In this document: positions 1 through 10,465 of the stretch, one piece after another
How the letters are laid out: each line of letters starts with the position of its first letter
Position numbering within the stretch: the first letter of the stretch is position 1
Assembly (NCBI GenBank): GCA_950097015.1
Contig: CATNEN010000003.1
Coordinates: forward strand, 4,071,501 to 4,135,500
DNA length: 64,000 bases
Direction of reading: 5' to 3'
Source of the DNA: Macrostomum hystrix
Taxonomy: Eukaryota > Platyhelminthes > Macrostomidae
Made by a program: the position numbers and the translations under genes
The notes under the pieces: model-generated
Database searches by the model: none
Told to the model about the DNA's origin: nothing
Seen by the model: only the letters and a program-made list of their open reading frames with translations

Positions 1-166
1 GCACGCGGCGTAAACAAACACAGAAAGAAGCGGAACTTTATATTAGTCTGTTAATAATAATTAGTAAGCAGGCGACGGTGTAAAAACATCAGTCTGCTAA
101 TATTAGTAAGCAGGCGACGGTGTAAAAACATCCGTCTGCTAAAAGCAGAGCCCCTGTCACTTCCAG

Positions 167-611
167 GGTCGAGTCCACAGGTGCAAAGTGTGGCTTCCTG
201 CAACAGTTGATCATCGGACAGCCTGTCCTGACTTTCGCAGACTGCGTCATGCCAGCTAGATTTCTGCTCAGCTTCGACGAGACACCCAGAGCTGATTGGA
301 GCAGAACGAGTTCAGTCTGCCCGGAAACAAGTCTGCTTGAGACCAGCTGTGAATTGAAACAGCAAGACACACCCATGTGGATTTTCGTACTGTCGGTGTC
401 ATTTGTTCTCATTTTATTGGTCCTTATTATTTCGTTAATTGTTTTACGACTCAAACGTTCTCATAGTACACGAGCTCCTGAGCAGAGGCGTGCAGAGGCA
501 TCTAGAGATAGTGAAGGCCGGAATTTAGAATATATTTCCGTTTCCCCTTCTGAGCCAGAATGCCACCGAATCCAGCAGACACACAATCTGCTGAAACCTA
601 GAATCGGTTGA
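167..611 (+). CDS. Last exon of tandem-family membrane protein, copy A (5' part outside window)
   Basis: I do not recognise this family; it is defined by comparison with the three complete copies further right. The exon opens after a TTCCAG acceptor at 161-166 in phase 2, as in the other copies, and ends at a stop at 609-611. It encodes the end of the ectodomain, with a conserved K-C near the start and an LLSF block about 25 residues later. A strong transmembrane helix follows (starting MWIFVLSVSFVLILLVLI), then a basic, serine-rich cytoplasmic tail of about 54 residues, the longest in the family. The 166 bases to its left are intronic and hold two copies of a roughly 45-bp repeat. Upstream exons must lie left of the window. 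The homology call is firm; function is unknown. The tail could take part in signalling, but no named motif is visible. Confidence 0.75.
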
Positions 612-1045
612 AATGCAGATTCCACTAAAACGCAGATTTTTCTGTAACACAAAATCTGCTGAAACGCAGAATCAGCCGAAATGTACGTAGACTTCACTAA
701 AATGCATAAACAGCTGACACAAGGTATCCAGTATTGAAAAGTAGAATCGGAGTAGAAAGTGTTGGGTTCCGCATAAACGTAGAATGCACGGAGGCAATTG
801 GAGCAGGTCAAATACTTCAAGCTGAAGAACAGAAGGCTGCAGGAGAGTGAAGCCTGGCAACGTCAACCAGAACAGGCAGCTGATGAGCTCATCAGCTAAC
901 TAATGGCCGCCAATGGAAGAAGTTTATTACTGCACTGGTGCAATCACAACTGATAACAGCAATAAACTATAAACATTTTTCACTATGTTATTTATCTGTT
1001 TTTATTGTCATTCATTCTTACCTGTTATTCGTTTGACAAATAATG
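612..1045. repeat. Copy A downstream region with degenerate short repeats
   Basis: This stretch follows the stop of copy A. It contains loosely repeated blocks around 'acgcagaatc' and 'ctgctgaaa' and, at 724-785, a 62-bp segment found again at 2342-2403 on the far side of the Harbinger element. AATAAA at about 961 could be the polyadenylation signal of copy A. No coding region is supported. Confidence 0.5.
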
Positions 1046-2334
1046 TACAATAAAGTGTGCAATTGCTCATGAGTAAATCATCTAGGCAGCATATTGCATC
1101 ATGATCTGGGCAATTTCCAATCGGCATCTTATGCCGGCCGCCCTGCGTTGATCCGCGGTAGCATCGTTGTGTTCCTCTAACTCCAGAACATCCAAGTCAA
1201 CGTCAACAGCTTCATCTTCTGTTGCACGATCGTTCAGTTCCTTCGCAATGTTGTGTAGCACGCAGCACGCCAAGATGTAAGTTGGCACCCGCTCCAGACT
1301 CACTCTAATCATGTACTGCAGAATGGGAAATCTTCGCTTCAGCTGGCCGAATGCGTTTTCGATTACCACGCGGGCTCTAGAGTGAACTGCATTGAAATTC
1401 CTCTCCAACGGGATGTTTGGATCGCTGAATGGCTTCATCAGAAACGGTGCAATACCATAGCCTTCATCACCAAGCAAGACGATACCCAGGCCACGAGGCG
1501 TCAATGCTTGTAAACTTGCACTGGACGTCGCACGTTGCTTGGACGTTGATGGATGCAAACCCCTTCCGATTGACGTACTCGTTTCCGATCATCCCACCGG
1601 GCTTCTCTATGCGTACGTGGGTGCAGTCAATCGCCCCAATAGCAGCGGGATACTTAAATCGTTCGAACCACTCCTACTTTGCGTCATGAATAGTAATCGG
1701 AGTCTCGGTTGGCCACTTGATCCAGGAGGAGCTTGCATCCGTGCAAACACTTTTCACCACTTCCCATGCAGTCTTCGAAACAGTGTCTGATGAACACCGA
1801 ATTCGCTCGCGATGCCGCTCTGAGATCCAGGATTCGCCAAGTACCTCAGGGTCATTTCCATTCGCTGCATCGATTGTACGGCACCGCCTCGGGTTTCTCT
1901 GCGGTCACCAAGAAATCGCTGCGCTAGAAACTCCACGCTCGCACGCGAAAAGCGAAACAACCTTCTGTATTCATCCTCGCGAAAAGCATGCATCGTACGT
2001 CTCTCCAAGTACACTTTCATTTGGGCAGGTGCCCTTTCTGGAAGAAACTCAGCCATGCTAACAGAGCAGTAGGAAAGTATGATGCTGAATAGGCGCTGAG
2101 CACGCTGCCGACTTGACTCAAGAAAACGCGAGCAAATGCTTCAGACATTTGTCTATGGCCAGAGTTTATTCTTGCTGACGCGAGTCTCTACTCAGTCACA
2201 GAGCAATTGCTCGAGGGGTGAACACAAACTCTTGAGACAATCATGCTGAGCATTTGCTCAGCAGCAAGCACTCACCTTATTCATTCTGAATTGAGAATGT
2301 CGTAGACTTTGAGCAATTGCTCACTTTATTCATA
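1046..2334 (-). mobile_element. PIF/Harbinger DNA transposon, broken transposase
   Basis: On the - strand two blocks match the HARBI1-like DDE transposase family (DDE_Tnp_4). The N-terminal block, 2056-1754, has the RLFRFSRASVEFL and GSQSGIASEFGVHQ helix-turn-helix region. The C-terminal block, 1558-1082, has LLGDEGYG, then RVVIENAFGQLKRRFP, then CCVLHNI, which are the second Asp and the Glu of the catalytic triad. The first Asp (A-I-D-C-T-H-V) can be read between the blocks. The gene is dead: there is a frameshift near 1785, an in-frame TAG near 1685, and loss of the segment normally found after W-P-G near 1500, with a frame change. Inverted repeats at 1050-1069 and 2310-2330 (core GCAATTGCTCA) are probably the terminal repeats. 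It separates tandem-family copies A and B. Confidence 0.8.
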
Positions 2335-2341
2335 CGGCCTA

Positions 2342-2403
2342 GTATCCAGTATTGAAAAGTAGAATCGTTGTAAAAAGTGTTGTATTCCGCATAAACGTAG
2401 AAT
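2342..2403 (+). repeat. 62-bp direct repeat flanking the Harbinger element
   Basis: Nearly the same sequence is present at 724-785, starting GTATCCAGTATTGAAAAGTAG and ending GCATAAACGTAGAAT, with only a handful of differences. It is too long for a transposon target duplication, so it more likely reflects a local duplication of the copy A downstream region. Confidence 0.7.
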
Positions 2404-3284
2404 CCATGGAAATTCACACGTGATTATGCAAATGATTATTTTACCCCGCAGTAACCAATTCTTACCCATGTGATAGACCTTTTTACGAGTACATATAGAG
2501 CTTTTACCTTTAGTTTTTTAGCAAATATATATAGATTGAGCTCATTCTACAATATACAGCATTGCACGCCTACCTCGTATTTTATTAAACATTATTTAGC
2601 ATTATGTAATTTTTAACTCTAAGCAAAAGCCATATTTTTGTCATGATCTCGTAAAATTTATTACAAATCGTCTTTATTTTCGGCCTAACAGATCAGATAA
2701 ACAGGTAGACACTTCCAAAAACTGCATGATCCGCACATATTTGAGTTACATATTTATTTTCCAGTTACTACTTTTATTAGTATAAGTTTTTTACCAATCG
2801 CTATGCGTACAGTGCATGGGGCACGAAATCAGGCTGTCATATCGAAATTTGGCTTTAGGGCAAGTGAGAGTGGATCTGACATCCCCCAGTCCATGGGAAA
2901 AATTATTTTTTTTTATTCCTACACTGCTGCCTTATCGAGCTAATTGGAAAATATCAAAAGTCTGCACTCTTTGATGTACGGAGCAGGGGGTTCTGTATCA
3001 ACCATCTTAGTGACCAATTTTCGTTCAGTTCTTGCTGAAAATGCGGAATCTAAATCTGATGAAGCCCAGATGAACATTTACGCATCCGGACAAGCAAAAC
3101 TTTTTTAAGCAGAACGTTCCTTTTAACCTATTTAAAATACCAGCGTCCAGTTGAAGCGCATGTGGCCTAAATTAATATCTGGACTGTCTAAAGCGCACAT
3201 TTCGTGCCGTGAAAAATGCAACAGAAAAAGTGATACAGCATTATAATCGTAGTTTATACTTTTTGAAATGAGTCAGGCCAGTAG
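2404..3284. other. AT-rich stretch without recognisable features
   Basis: Both strands are dense in stops. I see no splice-bounded coding segment, repeat array or structured element here. Confidence 0.5.
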
Positions 3285-3536
3285 AACTTATGAGAGATAC
3301 AATTCAGACTACTGACAACAGTAGAAAAGCAAAGACTGGCTGCAAAACTCTCACATAACACTAAAAAATATCGCCATGGAAAATGGCAAGGTAAAAAGAG
3401 ACTTCTGAGCACACTAAAAGTGGTGGGAGACGACGGCGTGTGGCTATGGCTGACTGACGAAGGCAAAAAAGCCAGAAACCGGTCTCGGTCTGCCAGCGCG
3501 AGGTTCGTTCCCCACTTTTAGTGTGTTACAGAGCTG
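3285..3536. repeat. Dispersed ~250-bp repeat, copy 1
   Basis: The same sequence recurs in the same orientation at about 7703-7941 with scattered substitutions and small gaps. The right-hand 120 bp is bounded by an inverted repeat: ACACTAAAAGTGG near 3411 and CCACTTTTAGTGTGT near 3512. Inside it lies GAGGTTCGTTCCCC, close to a tRNA B box, and TGGCTGACTGACG, a weak A box. It could be a MITE or an atypical SINE. The small - strand reading frame is not conserved in length and is unlikely to be a gene. Confidence 0.6.
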
Positions 3537-3540
3537 ATAT

Positions 3541-4285
3541 GAATTAAGAATGACTCAAGTCTGCTATCAACAGTTGACAGTTGGTCAGAATTGGCTCATA
3601 AAACAGCTGACTCACATCTGTTATCAACAGTTGCAGTAGGTCAGCATTAGCTCATAAAACAGCCGACTCACATCTGCTATCACCAGTTGACAGTTGACAG
3701 TAGGTCAGCATTAGCTCATAAAACAGCTGACTCACATCTGTTATCAACAGTTGCAGTAGGTCAGCATTAGCTCATAAAACAGCTGACTCACATCTGCTAT
3801 CACCAGTTGACAGTTGACAGTAGGTCAGCATTAGCTCATAAAACAGCTGACTCACATCTGCTATCACCAGTTGACAGTTGACAGTAGGTCAGCATTAGCT
3901 CATAAAACAGCTGACTCACATCTGCTATCACCAGTTGCAGTAGGTCAGCATTAGCTCATAAAACAGCTGACTCACATCTGCTATCACCAGTTGACAGTTG
4001 ACAGTAGGTCAGAATTAGCTCATAAAACAGCTGACTCACGTCTGCTATCACCAGTTGACAGTAGGTCAGAATTAGCTCATAAAACAGCTGACTCACATCT
4101 GCTATCACCAGTTGACAGTAGGTCAGCATTAGCTCATAAAACAGCTGACTCACATCTGCTATCACCAGTTGACAGTTGACAGTAGGTCAGCATTAGCTCA
4201 TAAAACAGCTGACTCACATCTGCTATCAACAGTTGCAGTTGGTAAGGATTAGCTCATAAAACAGCTGACTCACATCCGTTTTCAC
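3541..4285. repeat. Minisatellite, unit about 50-60 bp, about 13 copies
   Basis: Each unit contains AGCTCATAAAACAGCTGACT followed by CACATCTGCTATCACCAGTTG, with variable duplication of the GACAGTT part. The core CTGACTCACATCTG..A.CA.CAGTTG is shared with the array in intron 1 of family copy D (17690-18185), so the two arrays look related. It lies upstream of copy B. Confidence 0.9.
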
Positions 4286-4844
4286 CTGTTAGATGCATAT
4301 TATCCATGTACATTTTTACTAAATGTACACCGTGCCTAAATATACTGCTGGATTGTCTAAAGTACATATTTAATGCAGCGATAGAATTCATCAAAACAAA
4401 GAAACATTTGGTCTTCAGCTGCTGCTTGATATTCTTTATATTTTTAGAAAGTAAGCTGGTATGAATTGAGAAGTCTCTCTAAACGGTGGCTGTACTCATA
4501 AATCTCGCTCTTCTTTCGTCCCAATTTTGTCTCTCTGACAAGGTACGAAAAATTTTATACTTAATTCGAATATGAAATCCCTAAATAGAATGGGAAAATA
4601 ATAGAAATATTGTGCGGTGACGCTTATACAACGCGATAGTGCATGCAAAGTGCAAGAACTATTTCGCTTTGATCTCAAAATGAATATTTTGCGCCACATG
4701 GCAGTAAATTTCCTTCTTGGTAAGCAGCCCAGAAAAGCAGCATTTCTGATTAATATTTTGCAAGCTACTTAATTTGTTATTTTGACTTCTTCGCTCTGTG
4801 CATGCTGCACTGGGTACAAACGGAGGTACTCAGGCACAGATGGC
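4286..4844. other. Unassigned AT-rich region
   Basis: No gene is supported. A short stretch at 4679-4719 reads as ATG plus a hydrophobic segment running into GGTAAGC, like a small signal-peptide exon. Its phase (1) does not match the phase-2 first exon of the neighbouring gene family, so I do not join it to copy B. Confidence 0.4.
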
Positions 4845-4930
4845 GAAAATGGCTCAAGCCTATTGCTGAGTGAGTCGGACTCATGACTTGAAGACCTGGG
4901 GTTCGATTCGCGACTCTACTAGAAAAAATT
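4845..4930 (+). mobile_element. tRNA-like head of a SINE, or tRNA pseudogene
   Basis: The segment has an A-box-like ATGGCTCAAG, an anticodon-loop-like GGACTCATGACT with central CAT, and a good B box GGGGTTCGATTCG in the right order for a tRNA. The acceptor stem does not close and about 100 bp of unrelated sequence follow, so a tRNA-derived SINE or relic fits better than a working tRNA gene. It differs from the main SINE family at 45.6-46.0 kb. Confidence 0.5.
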
Positions 4931-5619
4931 TGTGTCCAGTTAGGAAGACACTTAAATGTGCATTAATTTAGTTCACTCGGCTGCTACAAAGGTATACCAG
5001 CTTGCCAAATATTTGTTCATCCAATTTTGCACTTAAACTCTGAGTACACATGTAGGTGACGGTGCCTATTTTTAGAAAAATAGTGGTGCAGTGAAAAAGA
5101 TGCTTACTTAAAGCTTCTCAGCACTACTGCAAGGGAAAGTAATTAATGTGCGAGACCATCTCAATCTGGAACTTCAGCACTTTGTGTGCATCTCTCGCGT
5201 AGGGGCAGCGTATATATATATAGACATTAGCATCAGCAACTAACCCCCACCCCAAGATTGACGGCACATAGAAGGTTTGCGGCAGACAGTAAACCCAGCA
5301 GCCAATCTAAAGGGGCCAAGTGCGCTTGCACTCTAGGCGGCACGCATGCGGAACACATCCGAGCGTACTATAGCCATTATAATGTACAATCCTAACAATA
5401 ATAGTATCTATTATTATAAAGTAATTATTATGACTATTTTATCATTCGAAAACAGCTAAATATGGTACAATTGTACAACTGTGAACTGTACACGAACAGA
5501 GTTTGACGCAAATTATAATTGCGTGGATTGTCTGCAAAAAGTTTCAACTGGGACACTAGTTTATGGCGAAAACAATTACACTGGTGCTATACTGTATTCT
5601 GAGACGCTTGCAGCCTCTT
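4931..5619. other. Unassigned region
   Basis: Mixed AT-rich DNA with a short TATATATA run near 5211-5221. No gene, array or transposon end is recognised. Confidence 0.4.
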
Positions 5620-5622
5620 TCT

Positions 5623-5873
5623 GCTGATTAAACATCAAGGAGCTGTTTGCACTATTTGATGTACCTGAACCGAAATTACAGCCACAAATACCAGTTTTTA
5701 TCTTTGAAACTAAAGACGATGCTGCCGACAATTACAGAACTACAATAAATATAGTACGTTCTGTCTACACACTTGCAAAAAGTTTAGATCAATTTCGTGA
5801 AAATGCTCACCACATTTCCTTCAGTGAAATTGGACCTCGCTCAAGTGGCGCAACTTGCTCATTAACTGCAGGC
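5623..5873 (+). other. Open frame immediately upstream of and in frame with copy B
   Basis: From about 5623 the frame that leads into ATG 5874 stays open for about 83 codons without an ATG, GTG or TTG. That is longer than expected in AT-rich DNA, and the conceptual peptide looks protein-like (acidic and hydrophobic alternation, S-E-I-G-P-R-S-S-G). It has no counterpart in the other family copies. It could be an unrelated exon, an open 5' UTR, or chance. Confidence 0.25.
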
Positions 5874-7382
5874 ATGCTACAGACTCGACTGCTGATTGTT
5901 ACGTTATTCGTTTCTCAATCCGAGGCTGCGAACCACTACTGCATCCAGGACAGCACGAAGGTCTTCTCCATGAACGCTGACTCAGACCAGACTGAGACAC
6001 TGTTGACCAGCCACAGAGATATGGAGCTCCACGTGCCACGGCAGCGCTGCTTCTGGGAGGTGATGCTCCGCCGCATGACGGAGCCGCTGCAGCTGGTGCT
6101 GAGCCTGCGCCGAGGCCGACTGTGGCAGGAGGCAGCGAACGGGACCGGCTGCCCGTCGGAGCTGAGTGTGGCTCTGCAGGGTGAGCGGACTGTTGCACGA
6201 CTATGTCCTTCACCATTGAATGAGCAAATCAGTCACGCAAAGCAGATCCCTCCTCACTCCAGGATCTGGATTCCACAGAGAGTGGAGAGACGGCTCATCG
6301 TTACCGAAGGCCCCTCTGATTGTGCCAGTGTATGAAAGGTGAGCTCGATACTCTCAGTGTTTCTAGAATATCAAGTCGCACACGAGAGATTCGCGAGTCA
6401 TTGAGAATGCACCGAACTGGCTGCAGCTCGCAGCAGCTCATCGTCAGGTTCTCGACCGGAGATCTCCAGCCTGAGGCGGTCTGCGGTCGCATCGAGCTGA
6501 CCATCGGCGTCGCCAAGAAGGGATTCTGCGGCAGGAACATGCTGCTGCATCGACGTCGCTGCCACTTTATCTCCGACGAGAAGCTGGAGCTGTCAGACCT
6601 GACTGGGACTGGAGCTGAGCTCGCTGGCATCTCCGGCATTGAGCAGCTGCGAGACCTTCTGAGCGACAGTGAGAGCTGAGTCATTGACTTTTGTGAGATT
6701 GCCTAAAGTGATTGAAGCAAACTCAGTCCTGATGTTTTCTGTGACCAAATCATTTTAGATGAGCAGAGAAAATTAGAATATCCTTACAAAGAGCCTCTTG
6801 ACCTGAGCAACATCCCTCTGAGAGTTGGGGTGTTTGAATGCGCCAGCTCTGGCATCCTGGAATTTGGGAACTTCGGCAGTGGCTCCTGCATGATGCTACC
6901 GTTCAACTCAACGGGATTTTACTTGGCAAAAAGTACTAAAAGTGTGGAAGCCAGGTAAAACTTTGCTAGTCGGTGCAGTGAATTATTCTGTTTAGTGGAC
7001 TTTTCGCACACAATAAACAGATAGTGTTTGCATCTCCATTGCATCTTTAATGAACAGCAGCATAAAAGCTCCAAGTTTCAAGCGCCAATGCGGTGTTTTG
7101 CGGCTTGCTCAGAGTGGAAAGCGTCTGTTGGAACTGGGCCATTGTGGAATCAAGGTGCGGTCACTACTGTGCTTCAGTGAAGTCCCGGTAATTTTAGACA
7201 ATAGCAATGGGGTCTCGTGTGGGATCTGTTCAGTTTTATCCAATGAGGTGACCACGGATGGAAAAGCAGCAAAGATCATTTTGTCGATTGTTATAACATT
7301 GACTCTTGTTATATTGTTTGTTTTTTGGCGTTCTGGCCGTTACAATAAGTTACGCCGAAATATCGCGTTTAAACGCTTGTGA
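5874..7382 (+). CDS. Tandem-family putative type I membrane protein, copy B
   Basis: Unrecognised family. Five exons are inferred: 5874-6180, 6263-6338, 6427-6668, 6759-6954 and 7061-7382. Phases are 1-2-1-2 and all introns are GT-AG, giving 380 residues. The start is chosen because MLQTRLLIVTLFVSQSEA is a good signal peptide running straight into the conserved A-x-H-Y-C; copies C and D have a separate signal exon, so copy B may have lost that intron. Exon 3 carries the most conserved block of the family: GFCGRNML, RRRCHF, then LELSDLTGTGAELAGISG. Exon 4 has R-x-G-V-F-E-C-A. The last exon has R-x-C, L-L-C-F and a transmembrane helix near residues 345-362, followed by a basic tail of about 17 residues. 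It is probably a cell-surface protein; ligand and function are unknown. Exon homology is firm, exact ends moderately so. Confidence 0.7.
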
Positions 7383-7494
7383 CGATCCGAGGTGACAAGC
7401 AGTTGTGACACTTCAAATGTACGACACGCCATGTAATTTTTCTGCTTTCAGTGACTGAAGAGCGTGAATTTTAGCAAGTTCAGCCTTCCTCCGT

Positions 7495-7702
7495 CCACAG
7501 AGCTCCCTGAGAGAGATGGAGGTGTTCTTCGCACCTCAGAGATTTTAAGGTTTTTATGATTTTCAATGACTGCGCTGTTTTTTTAAAGATATTTGATAGT
7601 GTATTTCGAAAAATACTTGAATACTCATTCTGTCAGTCTTTTCGTCTCTTTTTTTGAAGCAACTTTTCATGCCCAAAATTTTACATTTACGTCATTTATG
7701 TG
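7495..7702. other. Copy B downstream spacer
   Basis: Non-coding and T-rich. The first 110 bases after the copy B stop resemble the end of the pseudogene fragment near 8930-9005, which shows that the duplicated unit included the 3' UTR. Confidence 0.4.
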
Positions 7703-7941
7703 AGGGATACAATTCAGGCTACTGACAACAGTAGAAAAGCAAAGACTTGGCTGCAAAACTCTCACATAACGCTGGAAAGTATCGCCATAAAAATGGCAAG
7801 CTTGGAGGGGACTTCTGTGCACACTAAGAGTGGTGGGAGGGGACTGCGTGTGGCTATGGCTGACTGACGAAGGCAAACAAGCCAGAAACCGGTCTCGGTC
7901 TGCCAGCGCGAGGTTCGTTCCCCACTTTTAGTGTGTTACAA
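7703..7941. repeat. Dispersed ~250-bp repeat, copy 2
   Basis: Second copy of the element at 3285-3536. It has the same bounding inverted repeat (ACACTAAGAGTGG near 7819 and CCACTTTTAGTGTG near 7922) and the same GAGGTTCGTTCCCC box. The most altered part is the middle, where the first copy has GACGACGGCG. Confidence 0.6.
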
Positions 7942-8119
7942 TTAATAATCGACTTGTATAAAATAAAATCGAAAAATTGCAACTGAGACGCATGTATGTC
8001 TGTATCGTGTATCAACATGACTGGACTTAGCTGCAGGGCGGTTGTAGACGCAGTGCGTAGACTCAGGCATTTAGCTCATCCCAGCTTCAGCCGATAGTCC
8101 GGGGGCAGTCAGGGAGATC

Positions 8120-8345
8120 CGCAGCCGGTTTGATGGAGGTTAATCTGACAATTAGTGACGGCTTTGGTGATAGGGGCCGGGTGTTCGGGCCTGGCGCAGC
8201 TCGCAGCGGTCAGCGAGCTCGAAGCTGACCGTCTCCTGTTGCCCATGAAGGTGCGCCTTGGCGGAGCGGTAGCGCTCCAAGGCTTTGTCGGCGTCTGACG
8301 GGCCGGCAGTTTTGGTGGCGGGGCCGGTGTGGCGATGGGGGCGTC
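8120..8345 (-). mobile_element. Degenerate LINE RNase H remnant 1
   Basis: On the - strand the reading E-L-A-D-R-C-E-L-R-Q-A-R-T followed by T-K-A-V-T-N-C-Q-I-N-L aligns with the better preserved remnant at 9130-9600 (G-N-E-L-A-D-S-L and V-I-N-R-Q-I-D-L). Frames are broken and only the end of the domain is visible. Origin from the same LINE family is an inference from this pairwise similarity. Confidence 0.45.
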
Positions 8346-8689
8346 GGTTCCTGAAATCCCAGACGCGGTCTTCTGAAATCCAAAATAGGAAAATAAAATA
8401 GGAAAATAACACATCTATCGTGCAATGACACTACTGGTGCTATCTATTGCACCACTCAGCAATTAGCTCTATATGGACACAGGAAAACAATGAATATTTG
8501 AGTCGTACTCAATCTGGAACTTCAGTATTTCAGTATTCAGTAAACCGAAAGTTGAGTATTACGGATATTGACGTATCCAGAAAAATACTTTTCGTTCGAA
8601 AACGGCCGTTTCTGCCGGATAGAAAACCGGGATTAAAGGTCAGACGAGCATTTTAGGTACAATGTATCATGCCTAACTCTTGCTACACT

Positions 8690-9005
8690 CATTTTCGATC
8701 TTATTGGACACCATTCCGGTAATTGTTGAAAATAGCAATGGTGTATTTTGAGAGATCTGCTCAGTTTTATCCACTGAGTCGACCACGAATGGATCGCAAA
8801 AAGGAGCCAGGTCGCTTCTGTTGCCTCTTGTCTATTTTATTATTTAATTTCTTTCGACTTCATAAAGACAAGCCGAAGTGTTGTGCTCAAGTAATTGAGA
8901 TGAGACGAGATGCAAGCAATCGTAACACTTTGAAAGGGAAGGCACGACATGAAAAATACGCATTTTTAACCAAAAACTGTAAATTTTAGCGTGTTAAGCC
9001 TTACG
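8690..9005 (+). pseudogene. Tandem-family last-exon fragment, dead copy
   Basis: The segment aligns with copy B from about 7165 to 7495: P-V-I-x-x-N-S-N-G-V, then I-C-S-V-L-S-x-E, then similar 3' UTR ending around GTAAATTTTAGCGTGTTAAGCC. In the matching frame a TGA replaces the codon after N-G-V-F, so the ectodomain end is interrupted. No convincing upstream exons are found, although CTGGAACTTCAG at about 8512 recalls exon 5 of copy C. It marks a fifth, decayed member of the array. Confidence 0.65.
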
Positions 9006-9129
9006 TTGGGCTCGAAGTATTTCTATAACCAAATTTTGCTGCTTCTAAAAAACCCGTAAATTAAAAATACAATAACTGATGAAAATGACTCTTTTAAATA
9101 GACGTGATTGACTACTAGTGCTGTTAAAG

Positions 9130-9600
9130 TACTAAGTCGATCTGGCGATTAATAACGGTGTTGGGGATCGGAGCCGGGGGTCGGGTTCTGGCGCCTCCCT
9201 GTTTGACCAGGGAGTCAGCAAGCTCGTTTCCAAGAAAATCAGCATGTCGAATTCGAGCATTCGCTCGAATTCAGCATTCGAGCAAAACGGCGTTTTTACC
9301 AGCCAGTTTGTTAAGTAGCCGGGCACAATCACAGACAGTCCGAAATGATGGTCCTGTCTGAGATTTTTTCGCTCAGCTCCGCAGCGCTGTAGCTGATTGC
9401 CAGGACTTCGCTCTGAAAAACACTAGACTATTTCCCAGTGTGTTGGGCGAGTGTGGCAAGATCCAGAAGCCAGCATTGCCGTCCTTTTTTAACTCATCCG
9501 TGGACCTCCTGCGCACTCCGGTGGTCACTTGCTTGAATACCGGTGGTGATGAAAGCCTTAAGACGCTGCAGGAGGTTGAATGTGTGCGGTTAAGCATCAG
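9130..9600 (-). mobile_element. Degenerate LINE RNase H remnant 2
   Basis: Read on the - strand across frameshifts, the segment shows S-E-V-L-A-I (the RNase H Glu region), D-R-T-I-I-S-D-C (third acidic residue) and G-N-E-L-A-D-S-L-V-K-Q-G-G, the classic end of the RNase H domain of R1/I-type LINEs. The reverse transcriptase itself is not recognisable in the higher-coordinate flank (to about 9840). Several stops make it a relic. A BEL/Pao RNase H is less likely because of the GNE-AD-K-G ending. Confidence 0.55.
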
Positions 9601-10465
9601 TTACGACAGTGATTCCGTTGCAGGTCCCCAGATCTCTCAGGCAGAGGTCCGTGTGTGGTAAGAGCTTTCGCCTCGTTGCTGTTTCATGTGGATGAAGCCC
9701 ACCCAGGCGTCAAGAAGGCGCCGGGCGGTTCGCAGCAGCCTCACCGCCGATATAAGTATCGAGCGGTAGGGTATTGATTAATCCGTTGAGGCCGTTAGGT
9801 CGGGCAGATGGGACAGCGTGGAGGGATGGTATGACCCAAGTAGGACACGCAAATTCACTTTTAAATTAAAGCACATACATCCTATTTATACTACTAGCAT
9901 AAATTCGTTCATGGAAATTTGCTTTTTTGATAAAATTGTTCATCTAAACTCTCGCCCAATAAAGAACCATTCCTCTACAAGAGAATCAATTGTGTACAAG
10001 CTCTATATATCGCTATGCTGAATGAGAAACTGTACAGTTAATGTGCACTCTTACATTCTCGGCTGTTGCAGAAAAGTCAGAATAAAAAATGTACACGCGC
10101 TTTTCGTCCATTGTGCCATTATCGTGTTTGTATTGCTGAGTACTTTCGGAAAGCAAAGCTTGCATTATTGTGTGAATTGAGAGACAAGCCGTTAACAGTG
10201 GCATTTAAAACAAATTTGTAGTAGCTCGTAAATTAAAAATATTGCTATGAAAATCGGCAAATAAATATTTGTTGTCTTACAGTTTTTTGATTGAAATAGC
10301 CTTCTAAACAAGTGAAAGTTTCATTGATTGATTTGGAAAATTCTAGAAATTTCTCGATCACTGCCTTAGTTCTGCGAGTATATAGGCAAAAAACTTCTTT
10401 TGATTTCCATTTCCTAATCTTTCTAATCCGTTTGAGTAAAGTTAGAGATCGTTATTGAGCAGGTC

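Noticed and set aside
3541-4285. Regular repeats that might suggest a CRISPR array
   Set aside because: Units are directly tandem with no unique spacers and the genome is eukaryotic. The same holds for every other array here.
4679-4719. Signal-peptide-like mini-exon ending at GGTAAGC, considered as exon 1 of copy B
   Set aside because: Its phase is 1, whereas the family's first intron is phase 2, and copy B has no matching acceptor before its conserved start.
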